The notes beneath the pieces are model-generated. The model ran no database searches and was not told where the DNA came from. It was given only the letters and a program-made list of their open reading frames with translations. Positions 8,605 to 18,066 of a stretch of 34,398 nt of DNA are shown piece by piece. Origin of the DNA: Bacteroidia bacterium (lineage in GTDB: Bacteria > Bacteroidota > Bacteroidia > Chitinophagales > Saprospiraceae); NCBI GenBank assembly GCA_030433135.1, contig JAUILF010000013.1:1-34398 (forward strand), written 5' to 3'. Both the position numbers and the translations under genes were made by a program. Position 1 is the first letter of the stretch, and every line of letters begins with the position of its first letter.

Positions 8605-9644
8605 AAGAACGTTGGTCTGGTTTACTTTACTACACGAAAAAAGAGCGCAGAGCCATAGTGATCCTGATCCTGGTGATATTGGTGGCAAGGGTCTCAAATC
8701 ACTTTCTGGACATGTGGTCTTCTCCTGAAGAAATGATTGCTGTACGGTTTGCCCCGGAAATGGCCGCACGGTTTACGGAGTCATCAGTTGATACGCAGGT
8801 ACATGTACCCGCTTTTGATATCAACAAGGTGACTATAGATGAACTGGTGGCTTATGGATTGAGACGAGGTGTGGCTTCCACCTGGATCAAATACAGGGAA
8901 GCCCGGGGAGGTTATACAGACCAATCGCAATTATTCAGGATTTTCGGAATAGATACTGTGTGGTTGAGAGAAAATCGGAAAAAATTCATGTTGGAAAACA
9001 AAGTTGGACTGGCCAGGACCAAAAGACCTGAAAAGGCTCGGGCTGAAATTCCTCCGGGAACGAAGGATACTACTGAGGTGGTACATTCTCAGGTTCGTGC
9101 AACCTCAGCTTTGCCGCCGGATCACAAAACAATGGATGCTCCACAGGTGAGACAATATCAAGATGATGAAGGAATAGGGGAAAATGTGATACCTAGTAGT
9201 AAAAACCGTTCGGCTGTCCATGAAGAAATGAGGCAGGTAGATATCAATCGGTCCAATGTCTATGAATGGCAGATGCTCAAAGGTATCGGGCCGGTTCTTG
9301 CTGGCAGGATCATCAGGTTTCGACAAAAGTTAGGTGGATTTCACTCCATTGATCAGGTTGCTGAAACGTATGGATTGCCGGATAGTACCTTTTCGGCCAT
9401 TCAGCCATTGTTGGTACACTCGCCGATCCAGGATCATATTTTGATCAATGAGATTGGCCAGGATTCACTTGCCAATCACCCTTATATCAAATGGAAAGAA
9501 GCGAGCATCATTATACACTATCGAATGCAACATGGACCTTACGAGTCCGCCTCTGATTTATACCGAACCAGGGTATTTGACAGCACTTTTGTTGAGAGGA
9601 TTAGTCCATACCTGGACTTTAGCATTCGCACCAAGAAGCTATAG
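8601..9644 (+). CDS. membrane-anchored triple helix-hairpin-helix protein (ComEA-like)
   Basis: The 347-residue protein probably binds DNA at the outer face of the inner membrane and feeds it to ComEC. Residues 18-38 form a single N-terminal membrane anchor ([18 protein letters not shown]). Three helix-hairpin-helix repeats of the ComEA/T2SS-K type follow. They begin at about residue 73 ([15 protein letters not shown]), 213 ([24 protein letters not shown]) and 280 ([14 protein letters not shown]). A polar linker at about 135-210 separates the first from the others. The middle copy is the best conserved, with the [10 protein letters not shown] hairpin; the outer two are degenerate. The gene overlaps comEC by ATGA and its last bases overlap the convergent permease gene. 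The three-copy form is usual in Bacteroidota; classical ComEA has one domain. Confidence 0.85.
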   Translation: MKERWSGLLYYTKKERRAIVILILVILVARVSNHFLDMWSSPEEMIAVRFAPEMAARFTESSVDTQVHVPAFDINKVTIDELVAYGLRRGVASTWIKYREARGGYTDQSQLFRIFGIDTVWLRENRKKFMLENKVGLARTKRPEKARAEIPPGTKDTTEVVHSQVRATSALPPDHKTMDAPQVRQYQDDEGIGENVIPSSKNRSAVHEEMRQVDINRSNVYEWQMLKGIGPVLAGRIIRFRQKLGGFHSIDQVAETYGLPDSTFSAIQPLLVHSPIQDHILINEIGQDSLANHPYIKWKEASIIIHYRMQHGPYESASDLYRTRVFDSTFVERISPYLDFSIRTKKL

Positions 9645-11309
9645 CAGGTGAACAGCTATCATTCCAAGTATACCAACCAACAGAACATAGTAAATCGTGG
9701 GGATGATGGTCTTGCTGAGGATGGCCCCTTCTTTACCCAGCAGTCCTACCGTGGCCGAGGCCGCAACTACATTGTGTATAGCAATCATGTTGCCGGCAGC
9801 CGCGCCCACTGCCTGAAGAGCGACAATAATGGTCGTAGACATAGATAACCGTTCGGCTACACCAAACTGGAAGAGACTCAACATCAAATTACTGACTGTA
9901 TTGCTGCCTGCAATAAAGGCTCCGAGAGCCCCTATCGATGGTGCAAACAGGGGATAAATGTTACCAACGTTAGAGGCCACCCATTCGGCCATGCTGACCG
10001 GCATACTTTCGTATCCCATAGGATTGAGTCCGGAATTAATGTAGATCCTTACCATAGGTATGGTAAAAATCAAAACAAAGCCAGCACCCAGAAGCATTCC
10101 CGAACTGGATCGGAAGGCTTGTAAGAACTTCCTGGCAGTCATCCTGTGATAGTAATAGGTAAACAGGCTAACCACGATGAGAATGGTACCGGGAAGATAG
10201 AGTGGGGAAGTTGAGCCCGAAATCTCGGTACCGAAGATGTTGTTCCATTGTAGTGAAAGACTGCCTAAAAAAGCCTTCAATGGCAGCTGTGGCAGCCTGG
10301 TTAATACCAGTAAAAGACCAACCAATGCATAAGGAATCCAACTTTGCAAAAGTCCGGGACTGTCTTTTCGTTCATGTTCTTCAAGATTGATCTCCAATGT
10401 GCCAAACCAGTGCCTGGGCCATTCTGACCGAGGTGCAAACTGCCAGTTGGATCCGGGATGAAAGAAACCCCGGCTTAGGAGAAAAGTGGTAAGACCCAGG
10501 CCACATAAGGCACCAAATAAGGAAGGAAATTCAGGTCCCAGTAAGGTGCCTATGATCGCATAAGGTACCGTGAAAGCCAGGCCACCAAAGATCAGAAATG
10601 GAAATATGTCAAGACCTTCCCGCCAGGATCGGTTGGTACCAAAGAACCTGGTGAGCATACATACCATAATTAATGGAATCATCACTCCTGTGATACCGTG
10701 AAAAATCACCACGTCTTTGGTCACTTCAAGGAGATAGTCCAGGGTACTCATATCGGTTGTGGTCAGATAGGTGTCAAACTCTTCTGACTCCAACCCGCCT
10801 CTGACTCCAACCAAAACGGGGGTTCCTACTGCCCCAAAAGTGACAGCTGTACTTTGAACCATCATTCCCAACATGACTGCTGCCAGGGCTGGAAAGCCGA
10901 TGGCAACCAGCAGCGGCGCCACAATGGCCGCTGGAGTTCCAAAACCTGCTGCGCCTTCGATAAACGATCCAAACAACCAGCAAATGAGCACTACCTGAAC
11001 TCGCCGGTCTTCACTAATCTGACTGAATCCCTTCCTGATTACACCGACTGCCCCTGAGTAAGTAAGCACATTTAGCAGCAGTATAGCCCCAAAAATGATC
11101 CATAAGATGTCAAAGGTGATAAACAGGCCTTGAATAATACTGGCTCCTATAGTGATAAGATCCAGTTGCCAGCCGATATATCCGAGGACAATAGTCAATA
11201 CCAGTACCAGTGGCATGGCGATTTTAGCTGGCCAACGCAGTCCCACCAATAAAACAGCTGCGAGTAAAATCGGTAGAAAGGCAAGGAGCGCCAGGAGGGC
11301 AGGATTCAT
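9639..11309 (-). CDS. L-lactate permease family transporter (LctP/LldP)
   Basis: This is an inner-membrane transporter of the lactate permease family, which imports lactate or glycolate with protons. The 556-residue length is typical. It has about 13 hydrophobic segments and the two internally related signature stretches of the family. The N-terminal one is [20 protein letters not shown] followed by [18 protein letters not shown]. The C-terminal one is [20 protein letters not shown] followed by [16 protein letters not shown]. The start lies 6 bases after the stop of the upstream FAD/Fe-S dehydrogenase gene, so uptake and oxidation are probably coupled in one operon. Its stop codon is the same CTATAG palindrome that ends the convergent HhH gene. 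The exact substrate (L- or D-lactate, or glycolate) is not fixed by sequence. Confidence 0.92.
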   Translation of the reverse strand: MNPALLALLAFLPILLAAVLLVGLRWPAKIAMPLVLVLTIVLGYIGWQLDLITIGASIIQGLFITFDILWIIFGAILLLNVLTYSGAVGVIRKGFSQISEDRRVQVVLICWLFGSFIEGAAGFGTPAAIVAPLLVAIGFPALAAVMLGMMVQSTAVTFGAVGTPVLVGVRGGLESEEFDTYLTTTDMSTLDYLLEVTKDVVIFHGITGVMIPLIMVCMLTRFFGTNRSWREGLDIFPFLIFGGLAFTVPYAIIGTLLGPEFPSLFGALCGLGLTTFLLSRGFFHPGSNWQFAPRSEWPRHWFGTLEINLEEHERKDSPGLLQSWIPYALVGLLLVLTRLPQLPLKAFLGSLSLQWNNIFGTEISGSTSPLYLPGTILIVVSLFTYYYHRMTARKFLQAFRSSSGMLLGAGFVLIFTIPMVRIYINSGLNPMGYESMPVSMAEWVASNVGNIYPLFAPSIGALGAFIAGSNTVSNLMLSLFQFGVAERLSMSTTIIVALQAVGAAAGNMIAIHNVVAASATVGLLGKEGAILSKTIIPTIYYVLLVGILGMIAVHLL

Positions 11310-11315
11310 GTGTGA

Positions 11316-14183
11316 TCAATTATTGACTGTAAAAACCTCCGTCCAGTAGCTGGCTTTCTTGTTGGCGAAATGCTCCAGTTGATGACGGCAACTGAAGCCA
11401 TTGGCAATAATAAAGGTGTTGTCATCTGCCTCCTTCACCTTGTTGAACAAGCGTTTTTCACCCACTTTACGCGATAGGTCATAGTGCTCTTTTTCGTATC
11501 CAAATGAGCCTGCCATTCCACAACATCCCGATTCAATCTCTTCGACTTCCTTGCCACACATTTGAATTAGGGCCTTGATTTTTGCAGTGCCATACAATGA
11601 TTTTTCATGGCAATGTCCGTGCATCATAATCTTGTCATACTTTATCTCCACCGGAAGTTGTCTGCTGCCCGACATCTTCTCCAATAGAAAATCTGCTACC
11701 GGCATAATACCATCAGCAAGAAGTTGACCCAGAAATTCATCCTCCAGCAGGTCAGGAATATCATGATTTAATGCAGAAGCACAACTGGGCTCGCAAACCA
11801 GGACTTTCTTTCCGTCCCTTATGATTTGGGCAAGCTTTTTTGCTACAATCTCTCCTGCATCCCTGGCTTCCCTGAGAAAACCATTGGATATTTTAGGCCT
11901 TTGACAACATCCCACTTCGGCCAATTCTACGTGGAATCCACAACCCGCTAAAAGCTTCACGGTAGAAATCCCAACTGACGGTTCGTGATTATTAAGATAG
12001 GTGTCAACAAATAATGTAACCGTTTCCACGGGATTTTCGGGAGCCCGATAATTTTTTTGATACCAGCTGGTAAACCGGGTATGCGCATAATCGGGAAGAA
12101 TACGCTCCCGGTGGATACCGGCAAAGCGGTGCATCGCATTGCGAAATAGTGATGATCTCTGCACGGAATTGACCACGGATGCCAGTGGTCCGGAGAACTT
12201 TCTCGCAAAACTGGAAGAGTCCCTGATAAAACGTTCGCGGAGGGTGGTGCCCTCTTTGTCGTATTTCATTTGCCAGACCTCACTTTTCAACTTGGCCATG
12301 TCGACATTACTGGGACACTCGGCTTTGCATGCCTTACAGGACAGACAAAGATCCAGGGTTTCTCTGAGCCTGGAAGAAGTCAGGTCTATGGAGTCCATCT
12401 GGCCCGACATTGCCAGCCTTAAGGCATTGGCTCTCCCCCGGGTAGATTGTTCTTCATCCAGAGTTGCCATAAAACTGGGGCACATCGTACCATTCAGTGT
12501 CTTTCTGCATTCACCAACTCCTGAGCACATATGGATCGCATCGTGAAAACTTCCGTCAGCTCTATATTGGTAAACCGTCTCGATTTCTTTGTCATGGTAG
12601 GAGGTGCCGTAGCGCAAATTCTGGTCGATCGGGGGTGCATGGATTTTCTTTCCCGGATTCAAAATTCCGTCCGGGTCAAACAGGGCTTTAACCTGCTCGA
12701 AAGCCTGGTAGATCTGCTTGCCAAAGAACCTTTCGTTGAAGGGACTCCTTACTAATCCGTCACCGTGTTCACCACTCCAGGACCCCTTGTATTTTTGTAC
12801 CAGCTGAAACGTCTCCTCAGCAATATTCTTGAACCTTTGAATGTCAATGGCTTCCCGCAAATCAAGAATTGGTCTTACATGAATTACCCCCACACTCGCG
12901 TGTGCATACATGGCAGCTTCCGTCTCATTCCGATCACATATTTCCCTCACCCCTTCAATGTATTCAGGCAATACATCCAGGGGGATAGCTGCATCTTCAA
13001 TAAAGGCAATCGGTTTTTTCTTGCTTTTCATACCCAGCATCAATCCCAGTCCTTTCTTTCGTATGGTCCAGACATCTTCGTAGGATTGTCCCTCGGGATA
13101 AATGGGAAAGGCATATCCCAGGTCCATTTCTTTCAGTTTTTCGATCATGGGCAATGGCCTGGAAAGTACTTCCTCATCACTGTCACCGTAAAACTCGACG
13201 ATCAAGACTGCTTCCGGGTTGCCTTCGATGACGTGGCAACTTCGCTGTGTAGTAAGGTTTTTTCGGCTAAGTTCTATGACCGTGTGGTCAATGATTTCTA
13301 CAGCAGCAGGGCCGTATGATACCATCGTCTGGACTGCCCTGATAGCCTCACCTAGTTTTTCGAAGTGTGCCAGACATACGCTTTTCTTCAAGGGCAGGGG
13401 CTCAAGATTGAGTTTTGCCTCCAGTATGATGGCCAGGGTAGCCTCACTTCCTACAACGAGTTTGCTCAGATTCCAATTGTCAGTGTGAATGAACTCGTCC
13501 AGGTTGTATCCCCCGACCCGTCGCATTACTTTGGGGAATCGCTCTTCAATTTCATCTCTGTTCTCTTCAATAATGTCAGCAATGCCCCGGTAAACCTCTC
13601 CTTCGCGATCTGATCGGGACGCAATCTCATCATAAACAGATCTGGGTTTTTCAGACAGATGAAGGATGGTTCCATCACTGAGCAATGCCTTGATCTCCAG
13701 CACGTGATCCACCGTTTTGCCGTATAGGATGCTTTTTGTTCCCGAGGAATTATTTCCCATCATACCACCAACGTTGGCACGGCTGGAGGTAGCGGGGTCA
13801 GGAGCAAAGTGAAGGCCATGAGGGGCAAGAAAATGATTGAGGTTATCCCTGACCATCCCGGGTTGGACCCTTACCCACTTTTCTTCGGTATTCAGTTCCA
13901 GAACCTGATTCATATACTTGGAAAAGTCCACAATGATGGATTCCCCTATAGTTTGTCCAGCCAGGCCGGTTCCTCCACCCCGGGCAACTATGCTCACACC
14001 ATGGTCCCGGGCAATGTTGATTATATGAATAACATCTTGTTCGTCTTTAGGCAATGCTACTGCCAAAGGCTTGATCTGATATAAACTGGCATCGGTGGAA
14101 TACAGACCCAGACTTACTTCGTCAGTCAATAAATCACCTGAGATATGTTGCTCCAGGTCGGCTATAAATAAATGTTTGGTCAC
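11316..14183 (-). CDS. FAD-linked and 4Fe-4S 2-hydroxyacid dehydrogenase (D-lactate dehydrogenase-like fusion)
   Basis: This is a single-chain flavin and iron-sulfur dehydrogenase for a 2-hydroxyacid, probably D-lactate given the adjacent lactate permease. It has the same architecture as E. coli YdiJ, so D-2-hydroxyglutarate is an alternative substrate. The N-terminal FAD-binding domain has VARGGGTGLAGQTIG near residue 60 and NVGGMMGNNSSGTKS. The FAD-oxidase C-terminal domain follows to about 530. A ferredoxin-like part has CSGVGEC near 550 and CLSCKACKAECPSN near 615. Two cysteine-rich CCG-type modules (as in GlpC/HdrB) end the protein, including GCCGMAGSFGYE near 885. The ORF track starts at a TTG (14246). 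I prefer the GTG at 14183 (955 residues) because the extra 21 residues do not look like family sequence. It is first in the operon with the permease. Confidence 0.9.
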   Translation of the reverse strand: MTKHLFIADLEQHISGDLLTDEVSLGLYSTDASLYQIKPLAVALPKDEQDVIHIINIARDHGVSIVARGGGTGLAGQTIGESIIVDFSKYMNQVLELNTEEKWVRVQPGMVRDNLNHFLAPHGLHFAPDPATSSRANVGGMMGNNSSGTKSILYGKTVDHVLEIKALLSDGTILHLSEKPRSVYDEIASRSDREGEVYRGIADIIEENRDEIEERFPKVMRRVGGYNLDEFIHTDNWNLSKLVVGSEATLAIILEAKLNLEPLPLKKSVCLAHFEKLGEAIRAVQTMVSYGPAAVEIIDHTVIELSRKNLTTQRSCHVIEGNPEAVLIVEFYGDSDEEVLSRPLPMIEKLKEMDLGYAFPIYPEGQSYEDVWTIRKKGLGLMLGMKSKKKPIAFIEDAAIPLDVLPEYIEGVREICDRNETEAAMYAHASVGVIHVRPILDLREAIDIQRFKNIAEETFQLVQKYKGSWSGEHGDGLVRSPFNERFFGKQIYQAFEQVKALFDPDGILNPGKKIHAPPIDQNLRYGTSYHDKEIETVYQYRADGSFHDAIHMCSGVGECRKTLNGTMCPSFMATLDEEQSTRGRANALRLAMSGQMDSIDLTSSRLRETLDLCLSCKACKAECPSNVDMAKLKSEVWQMKYDKEGTTLRERFIRDSSSFARKFSGPLASVVNSVQRSSLFRNAMHRFAGIHRERILPDYAHTRFTSWYQKNYRAPENPVETVTLFVDTYLNNHEPSVGISTVKLLAGCGFHVELAEVGCCQRPKISNGFLREARDAGEIVAKKLAQIIRDGKKVLVCEPSCASALNHDIPDLLEDEFLGQLLADGIMPVADFLLEKMSGSRQLPVEIKYDKIMMHGHCHEKSLYGTAKIKALIQMCGKEVEEIESGCCGMAGSFGYEKEHYDLSRKVGEKRLFNKVKEADDNTFIIANGFSCRHQLEHFANKKASYWTEVFTVNN

Positions 14184-14846
14184 AGTATTTAATTGAAGGG
14201 GATCAAGATAATAAAACCGACATGAAGTGGTCTCAGCTGTTCCCAATATCTTGGTTCATCATCCAGTTTTCCCTTTTTATAACCTCCTGCTTGCCCAATA
14301 GCCGATGCCTCTGTCCTCGGATCATTTTCGAAAAGACTATGTATTTTAATTGTTCAGAAAAACACCTGAACACAGATACCAATTTTAACATATGAAGATT
14401 CTGCTCATAGAGCTATTTTTCATTTTGTAATGGCCACATAGCCAGGGACTATCAGATATCATATGTTGAGATATTTTGGACGGGATGGAACTTTTTACCA
14501 TTATGATGGCACCATCTGGAAAATTAGAACGTTACTACGTATCTTAGTAAAAGGTGAAATGCTGCAAGCAAGACCATCGTAAGGGTGATATGTGAGGCAT
14601 TTTATCTTTACCCAACCCCCACTAATTCCAAATGAGGTATTACAGGATACCTGTTACTATCATTGGAATAGTTTAGTATCCAAAAATCTGCGAACACGGT
14701 TAGACTATTGTTTCAGGGATAATATTGTCCTGTAACTAATTAGGCTTTGTGTTATGAAATCCGTATCTGAACACAGGGGATACAACCTCCTGTCACCTCC
14801 CTTTGCATATCGTTTGATCATTGGTCACGAAGATGTTTTTGCCTGG
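14184..14846. other. intergenic region without recognisable genes
   Basis: About 660 bases lie between the dehydrogenase gene and the hairpin array. They contain no coding frame of useful length on either strand and no RNA gene that I recognise. The dehydrogenase promoter should lie at the left end (minus strand), but no clean -33/-7 pair is visible. The string CTCCCTTTGC at about 14797 also occurs at about 33559 in the spacer before prfB. Confidence 0.35.
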
Positions 14847-15100
14847 TACTGACGTACTGACGAATCGCTTTGCGATTGTCAGCATTGTACTTTGCGATTG
14901 TCAGCATTAGCTTTTCGCGAATGTCAGTACTGACGACCTTTCGGTGTCAGCGCTTCGCTACTGACGATCCTTCAGATGTCAGCATTCACACTCACACGTA
15001 CTGACGATCCTTTGGATGTCGGCATTCACACCCGCAGCTACTGATGATCCTTCGGATGTCAGCATTCACACTCACACCTACTGACGACCTGCGGTGTCAG
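14847..15100 (+). repeat. array of bulged hairpin repeats, partly in exact 40-bp tandem
   Basis: Six intact hairpins share the frame CTGAC-G-(variable stem)-GTCAG, starting at 14857, 14930, 14961, 15001, 15041 and 15081. The last four are spaced exactly 40 bases apart. The inner stems differ but remain complementary: AATCGC/GCGATT, ACC/GGT with two different loops, and ATCC/GGAT. The outer stem keeps G-T wobbles where it varies (15022 region and 15045). The single unpaired G after CTGAC (or CTGAT) is present in all six. The 18-base spacers are themselves similar (CATTCACACTCACAC). Before the intact units lie a tandem TACTGACG duplication (14847-14862), a 19-base direct repeat (14868-14886 and 14890-14908) and right-arm-only remnants. 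The compensating changes point to selection for, or copying of, a hairpin and not a primary sequence. Family and function are unknown to me. Confidence 0.85.
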
Positions 15101-15245
15101 CACTTCACATACCTAAACTCACACCTCTTTTCACTAAACTTCTGGCACACTTATCTTTATATGTTTGTTATTATTTGTATATTAAGAAACTTTCCAGCTT
15201 ACAGAATTAACATAAAATTTGTAATTTGATAACTCAGAGTTTTTT
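15101..15245. other. AT-rich stretch upstream of the ribonucleotide reductase gene
   Basis: This segment is strikingly AT-rich (for example TTATTATTTGTATATTAAG), follows the hairpin array and precedes the DnaA-box-like pair. It has no coding frame that I trust. It may hold the nrd promoter, or serve as a region of easy unwinding if the site is replication-related. No cobalamin riboswitch features are visible, although the downstream enzyme uses adenosylcobalamin. Confidence 0.4.
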
Positions 15246-15266
15246 TTATCCACAGTCTGTGGAGAA
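15246..15266. promoter_or_regulatory. inverted pair of DnaA-box-like 9-mers upstream of nrdJ
   Basis: TTATCCACA (15246-15254) matches the classical DnaA-box consensus exactly. Three bases later TGTGGAGAA (15258-15266) is its inverted partner with one mismatch (TTCTCCACA). Together they form the palindrome CCACAGTCTGTGG. The pair lies 76 bases before the start codon of the ribonucleotide reductase gene. DnaA is known to control nrdAB in E. coli, so DnaA-responsive control of dNTP supply is a reasonable inference. Another dyad-binding repressor could equally use this site. Confidence 0.45.
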
Positions 15267-15341
15267 GTTTAGGAGTGAAAAAACATATACTAATAATTTT
15301 TTATATAAAGTTGCAGATGCAAAATCCCTAGCTTGTAACTT

Positions 15342-17930
15342 ATGAATACTGATACTGTAATAAATGAAGAAGTGATGGAGATCAAGGATCTGAAGACTTT
15401 CTCCCACGCAGAAGCACTGGCCGCCGCTACGAAGTACTTTAATGGTGATGAACTGGCAGCCAATGTATGGATCAATAAATATGCGTTGAAAGACTCGCAT
15501 GGTAACCTCTATGAGTGTACTCCGGATGACATGCATCGAAGAATTGCTGCCGAAATCCATCGCATTGAAATAAAATATCCCAATCCGTTGAGCGAGGAAG
15601 AGATATACGATATGCTCAGGGATTTCAGATACATTGTACCTCAGGGAGGTCCCATGTCTGGAATAGGAAATAATTTTCAGATCTCGTCGCTGTCCAATTG
15701 TTTTGTCATTGGTAATGGTCATGACTCTTACGCCGGAATTATCCGGATGGATGAAGAGCAGGCACAACTCATGAAACGACGTGGAGGAGTGGGACATGAT
15801 CTGTCTCACATCCGCCCCAAGGGCAGTCCTGTGATGAACAGCGCACTGAGTTCTACCGGGATTGTGCCTTTTATGGAGCGTTACTCCAACTGTACGCGTG
15901 AGGTGGCCCAGGAGGGTAGGAGAGGTGCTCTGATGCTCACTGTTAGTTTGAGGCATCCCGATTCGGAGGACTTTATCGATGCCAAGACAGAACAGGGCAA
16001 GGTTACCGGTGCCAATGTATCGATCAAGGTGGATGATGCCTTTATGGAGGCTGTAAAGAGCAAGCAATCTTATGTACAGCAGTATCCTGTCAAAGCTGTG
16101 GAGCCCAAGTACACCAAGAAAATTAATGCCGAAAAACTCTGGAACAAGATCACCTATAATGCCTGGAGGTCTGCTGAGCCGGGAGTGCTTTTCTGGGATA
16201 CGATTATCAAAGAGTCAGTTCCTGATTGCTACGCCGATCTCGGATACGAGACGATTAGTACCAATCCTTGTGGTGAAATACCATTATGTCCTTATGATTC
16301 TTGTCGTTTGCTTGCCATCAATCTGTACAGCTTTGTGGAGGACCCCTTTACTCCCAATGCCAAGTTTGACTTTGAAAAATTCGGGAAGTATGCCCAGTAT
16401 GCACAGCGCATCATGGATAATATCATTGATCTGGAACTAGAAAAGATTGATAAAATTCTGGAAAAAATAGAGCTGGATCCCGAACCGGAGAGTATTAAAC
16501 GGACCGAAAAGGACCTTTGGCTCAAGATCAGAAAGAAGTGTGAGGAAGGTCGAAGAACCGGTGTAGGTATTACGGCCGAAGGTGATATGCTGGCCTCGCT
16601 GGGATTTCAATATGGAACTGCGGAAGCCACATCTTTTGCAGTAGATGTTCATAGGGCCCTGGCCACTAATGCTTATCGGAGCAGTGTAGATTTGGCAAGA
16701 GACAGGGGATCTTTCGGAGTGTACGATTGGGAAAGGGAAAAGGACAATCCCTTCATTCAGCGTCTTGCCGAGGCAGATGAGGAATTGTACCAGGATATGA
16801 AAAAGTATGGCCGGAGAAACATTGCCTTGTTGACGATTGCTCCTACGGGTACCACAAGTTTGATGACCCAGACTAGCTCGGGAATTGAACCCGTCTTCCT
16901 CGTTAGCTATAAGAGGCGTAGAAAGGTCAATCCCAACGACCCTGAAGTAACGGTCTCATTTGTGGATGAGGTAGGGGATTCCTGGGAGGAGTATCACGTA
17001 TTTCATCACAAGTTCAAAGACTGGTTGGAAATCAATGGGTACAACGTGGACCAGGTCATGACACTGGAAGATGAGCGCCTGGATGAGATCATTCGGGATT
17101 CTCCATTTCATGGTGCCACCGCCAATGATATCAACTGGGTGGAGAAAGTGAAAATGCAGGGAGCTATTCAAAAATGGGTTGACCACTCAATCAGTGTTAC
17201 TGTCAATATCCCTCAGGAGACGTCGGTGGAACTGGTGAGGGAAATCTACGAAACAGCCTGGGAATCTGGTTGTAAAGGTTGTACGATTTACCGTGATGGA
17301 TCCCGTGATGGTGTCCTGCTGGCCAAGGAGAAGAAAGACAATAAGGGGTTGTCAGGAACCGTCTATGAGCTCAAGGAATCCGATGCTCCCAAAAGACCTA
17401 AACGAATTGAAGCGGAAGTGTTGAGGTTTAGAAACAACCAGGAAGAGTGGATTGCCGTTGTTGGTCTGCTGAAAGGGAGACCCTATGAGGTCTTCACCGG
17501 AAAAGCAGAGGATATGTTTCGCTTTCCATCCTATGTTAACCGGGGCTGGGTCAAGAAGGAGTACGATGAGGATTCCAAAAGTAACCGGTATGATTTTCAG
17601 TTTCTGGACAAGGAAGGTTACAGAGTAACCATAGAAGGTCTGTCCAGGTCTTTTGACAAGGAATACTGGAACTATGCCAAACTGATCTCAGGTGTATTGA
17701 GGCACGGTATGCCCCTCAATTATGTAGTCAACCTGATCAATGGCCTTAATGTGGAGGAGGAAAGCATAAACTCCTGGAAAAAAGGAGTGGTGAGAGCTTT
17801 GAAAAGATTTATCCCAGACGGTACGAAGGTGGTGAAGAAAAAGTGCCCAAGTTGTGAGGATCACGATGGATTGATCTACAAAGAGGGCTGTCTGATCTGT
17901 AAGAGTTGTGGCTTTTCGGAGTGTAGTTAG
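15342..17930 (+). CDS. nrdJ: adenosylcobalamin-dependent (class II) ribonucleoside-diphosphate reductase
   Basis: The enzyme reduces ribonucleotides to deoxyribonucleotides with an adenosylcobalamin-generated radical and needs no NrdB subunit, and none is encoded nearby. The 862 residues carry the class II hallmarks: SLSNCFVIGN with Cys120, NPCGEIPLCPYDSCRLLAINL with the expected thiyl Cys310 and redox partner Cys321, and the phosphate-binding loop IAPTGTTSLMT near residue 505. A C-terminal zinc-ribbon tail (CPSCEDHDGLIYKEGCLICKSCG) is common in this subfamily, and its cysteines may regenerate the active site. The ATG at 15342 is well placed for the N-terminal family sequence. A DnaA-box-like pair and a hairpin array lie upstream, and no B12 riboswitch is visible. 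The hybrid regulator follows after 136 bases. Confidence 0.93.
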   Translation: MNTDTVINEEVMEIKDLKTFSHAEALAAATKYFNGDELAANVWINKYALKDSHGNLYECTPDDMHRRIAAEIHRIEIKYPNPLSEEEIYDMLRDFRYIVPQGGPMSGIGNNFQISSLSNCFVIGNGHDSYAGIIRMDEEQAQLMKRRGGVGHDLSHIRPKGSPVMNSALSSTGIVPFMERYSNCTREVAQEGRRGALMLTVSLRHPDSEDFIDAKTEQGKVTGANVSIKVDDAFMEAVKSKQSYVQQYPVKAVEPKYTKKINAEKLWNKITYNAWRSAEPGVLFWDTIIKESVPDCYADLGYETISTNPCGEIPLCPYDSCRLLAINLYSFVEDPFTPNAKFDFEKFGKYAQYAQRIMDNIIDLELEKIDKILEKIELDPEPESIKRTEKDLWLKIRKKCEEGRRTGVGITAEGDMLASLGFQYGTAEATSFAVDVHRALATNAYRSSVDLARDRGSFGVYDWEREKDNPFIQRLAEADEELYQDMKKYGRRNIALLTIAPTGTTSLMTQTSSGIEPVFLVSYKRRRKVNPNDPEVTVSFVDEVGDSWEEYHVFHHKFKDWLEINGYNVDQVMTLEDERLDEIIRDSPFHGATANDINWVEKVKMQGAIQKWVDHSISVTVNIPQETSVELVREIYETAWESGCKGCTIYRDGSRDGVLLAKEKKDNKGLSGTVYELKESDAPKRPKRIEAEVLRFRNNQEEWIAVVGLLKGRPYEVFTGKAEDMFRFPSYVNRGWVKKEYDEDSKSNRYDFQFLDKEGYRVTIEGLSRSFDKEYWNYAKLISGVLRHGMPLNYVVNLINGLNVEEESINSWKKGVVRALKRFIPDGTKVVKKKCPSCEDHDGLIYKEGCLICKSCGFSECS

Positions 17931-18066
17931 GCATTTTCTGAATTTTAGGGCTATTCCCGCCGAACAGTGTGGTTAGGTATTGTCCAGATACAAGCTGCTG
18001 AGTGATCTGTAGTCTTTTATATATATTGCCTCGATAGCTACCGGTGATCTATCACCCATAATCTTG

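Noticed and set aside
12765-13319. 184-aa plus-strand ORF
   Set aside because: Shadow frame inside the well-supported FAD/Fe-S dehydrogenase gene.
14961-15100. CRISPR array (regular 40-base period with repeat-like and spacer-like parts)
   Set aside because: The spacers are nearly the same as one another, the repeats vary with compensating changes, there are only four regular units, and no cas genes are present.
15101-15341. Cobalamin riboswitch before the B12-dependent reductase
   Set aside because: No B12-box-like sequence or long structured leader is visible; the region is simply AT-rich.
15246-16067. 273-aa minus-strand ORF
   Set aside because: It lies antisense to the N-terminal part of the reductase, has no recognisable domain, and is explained as a shadow of the real gene.
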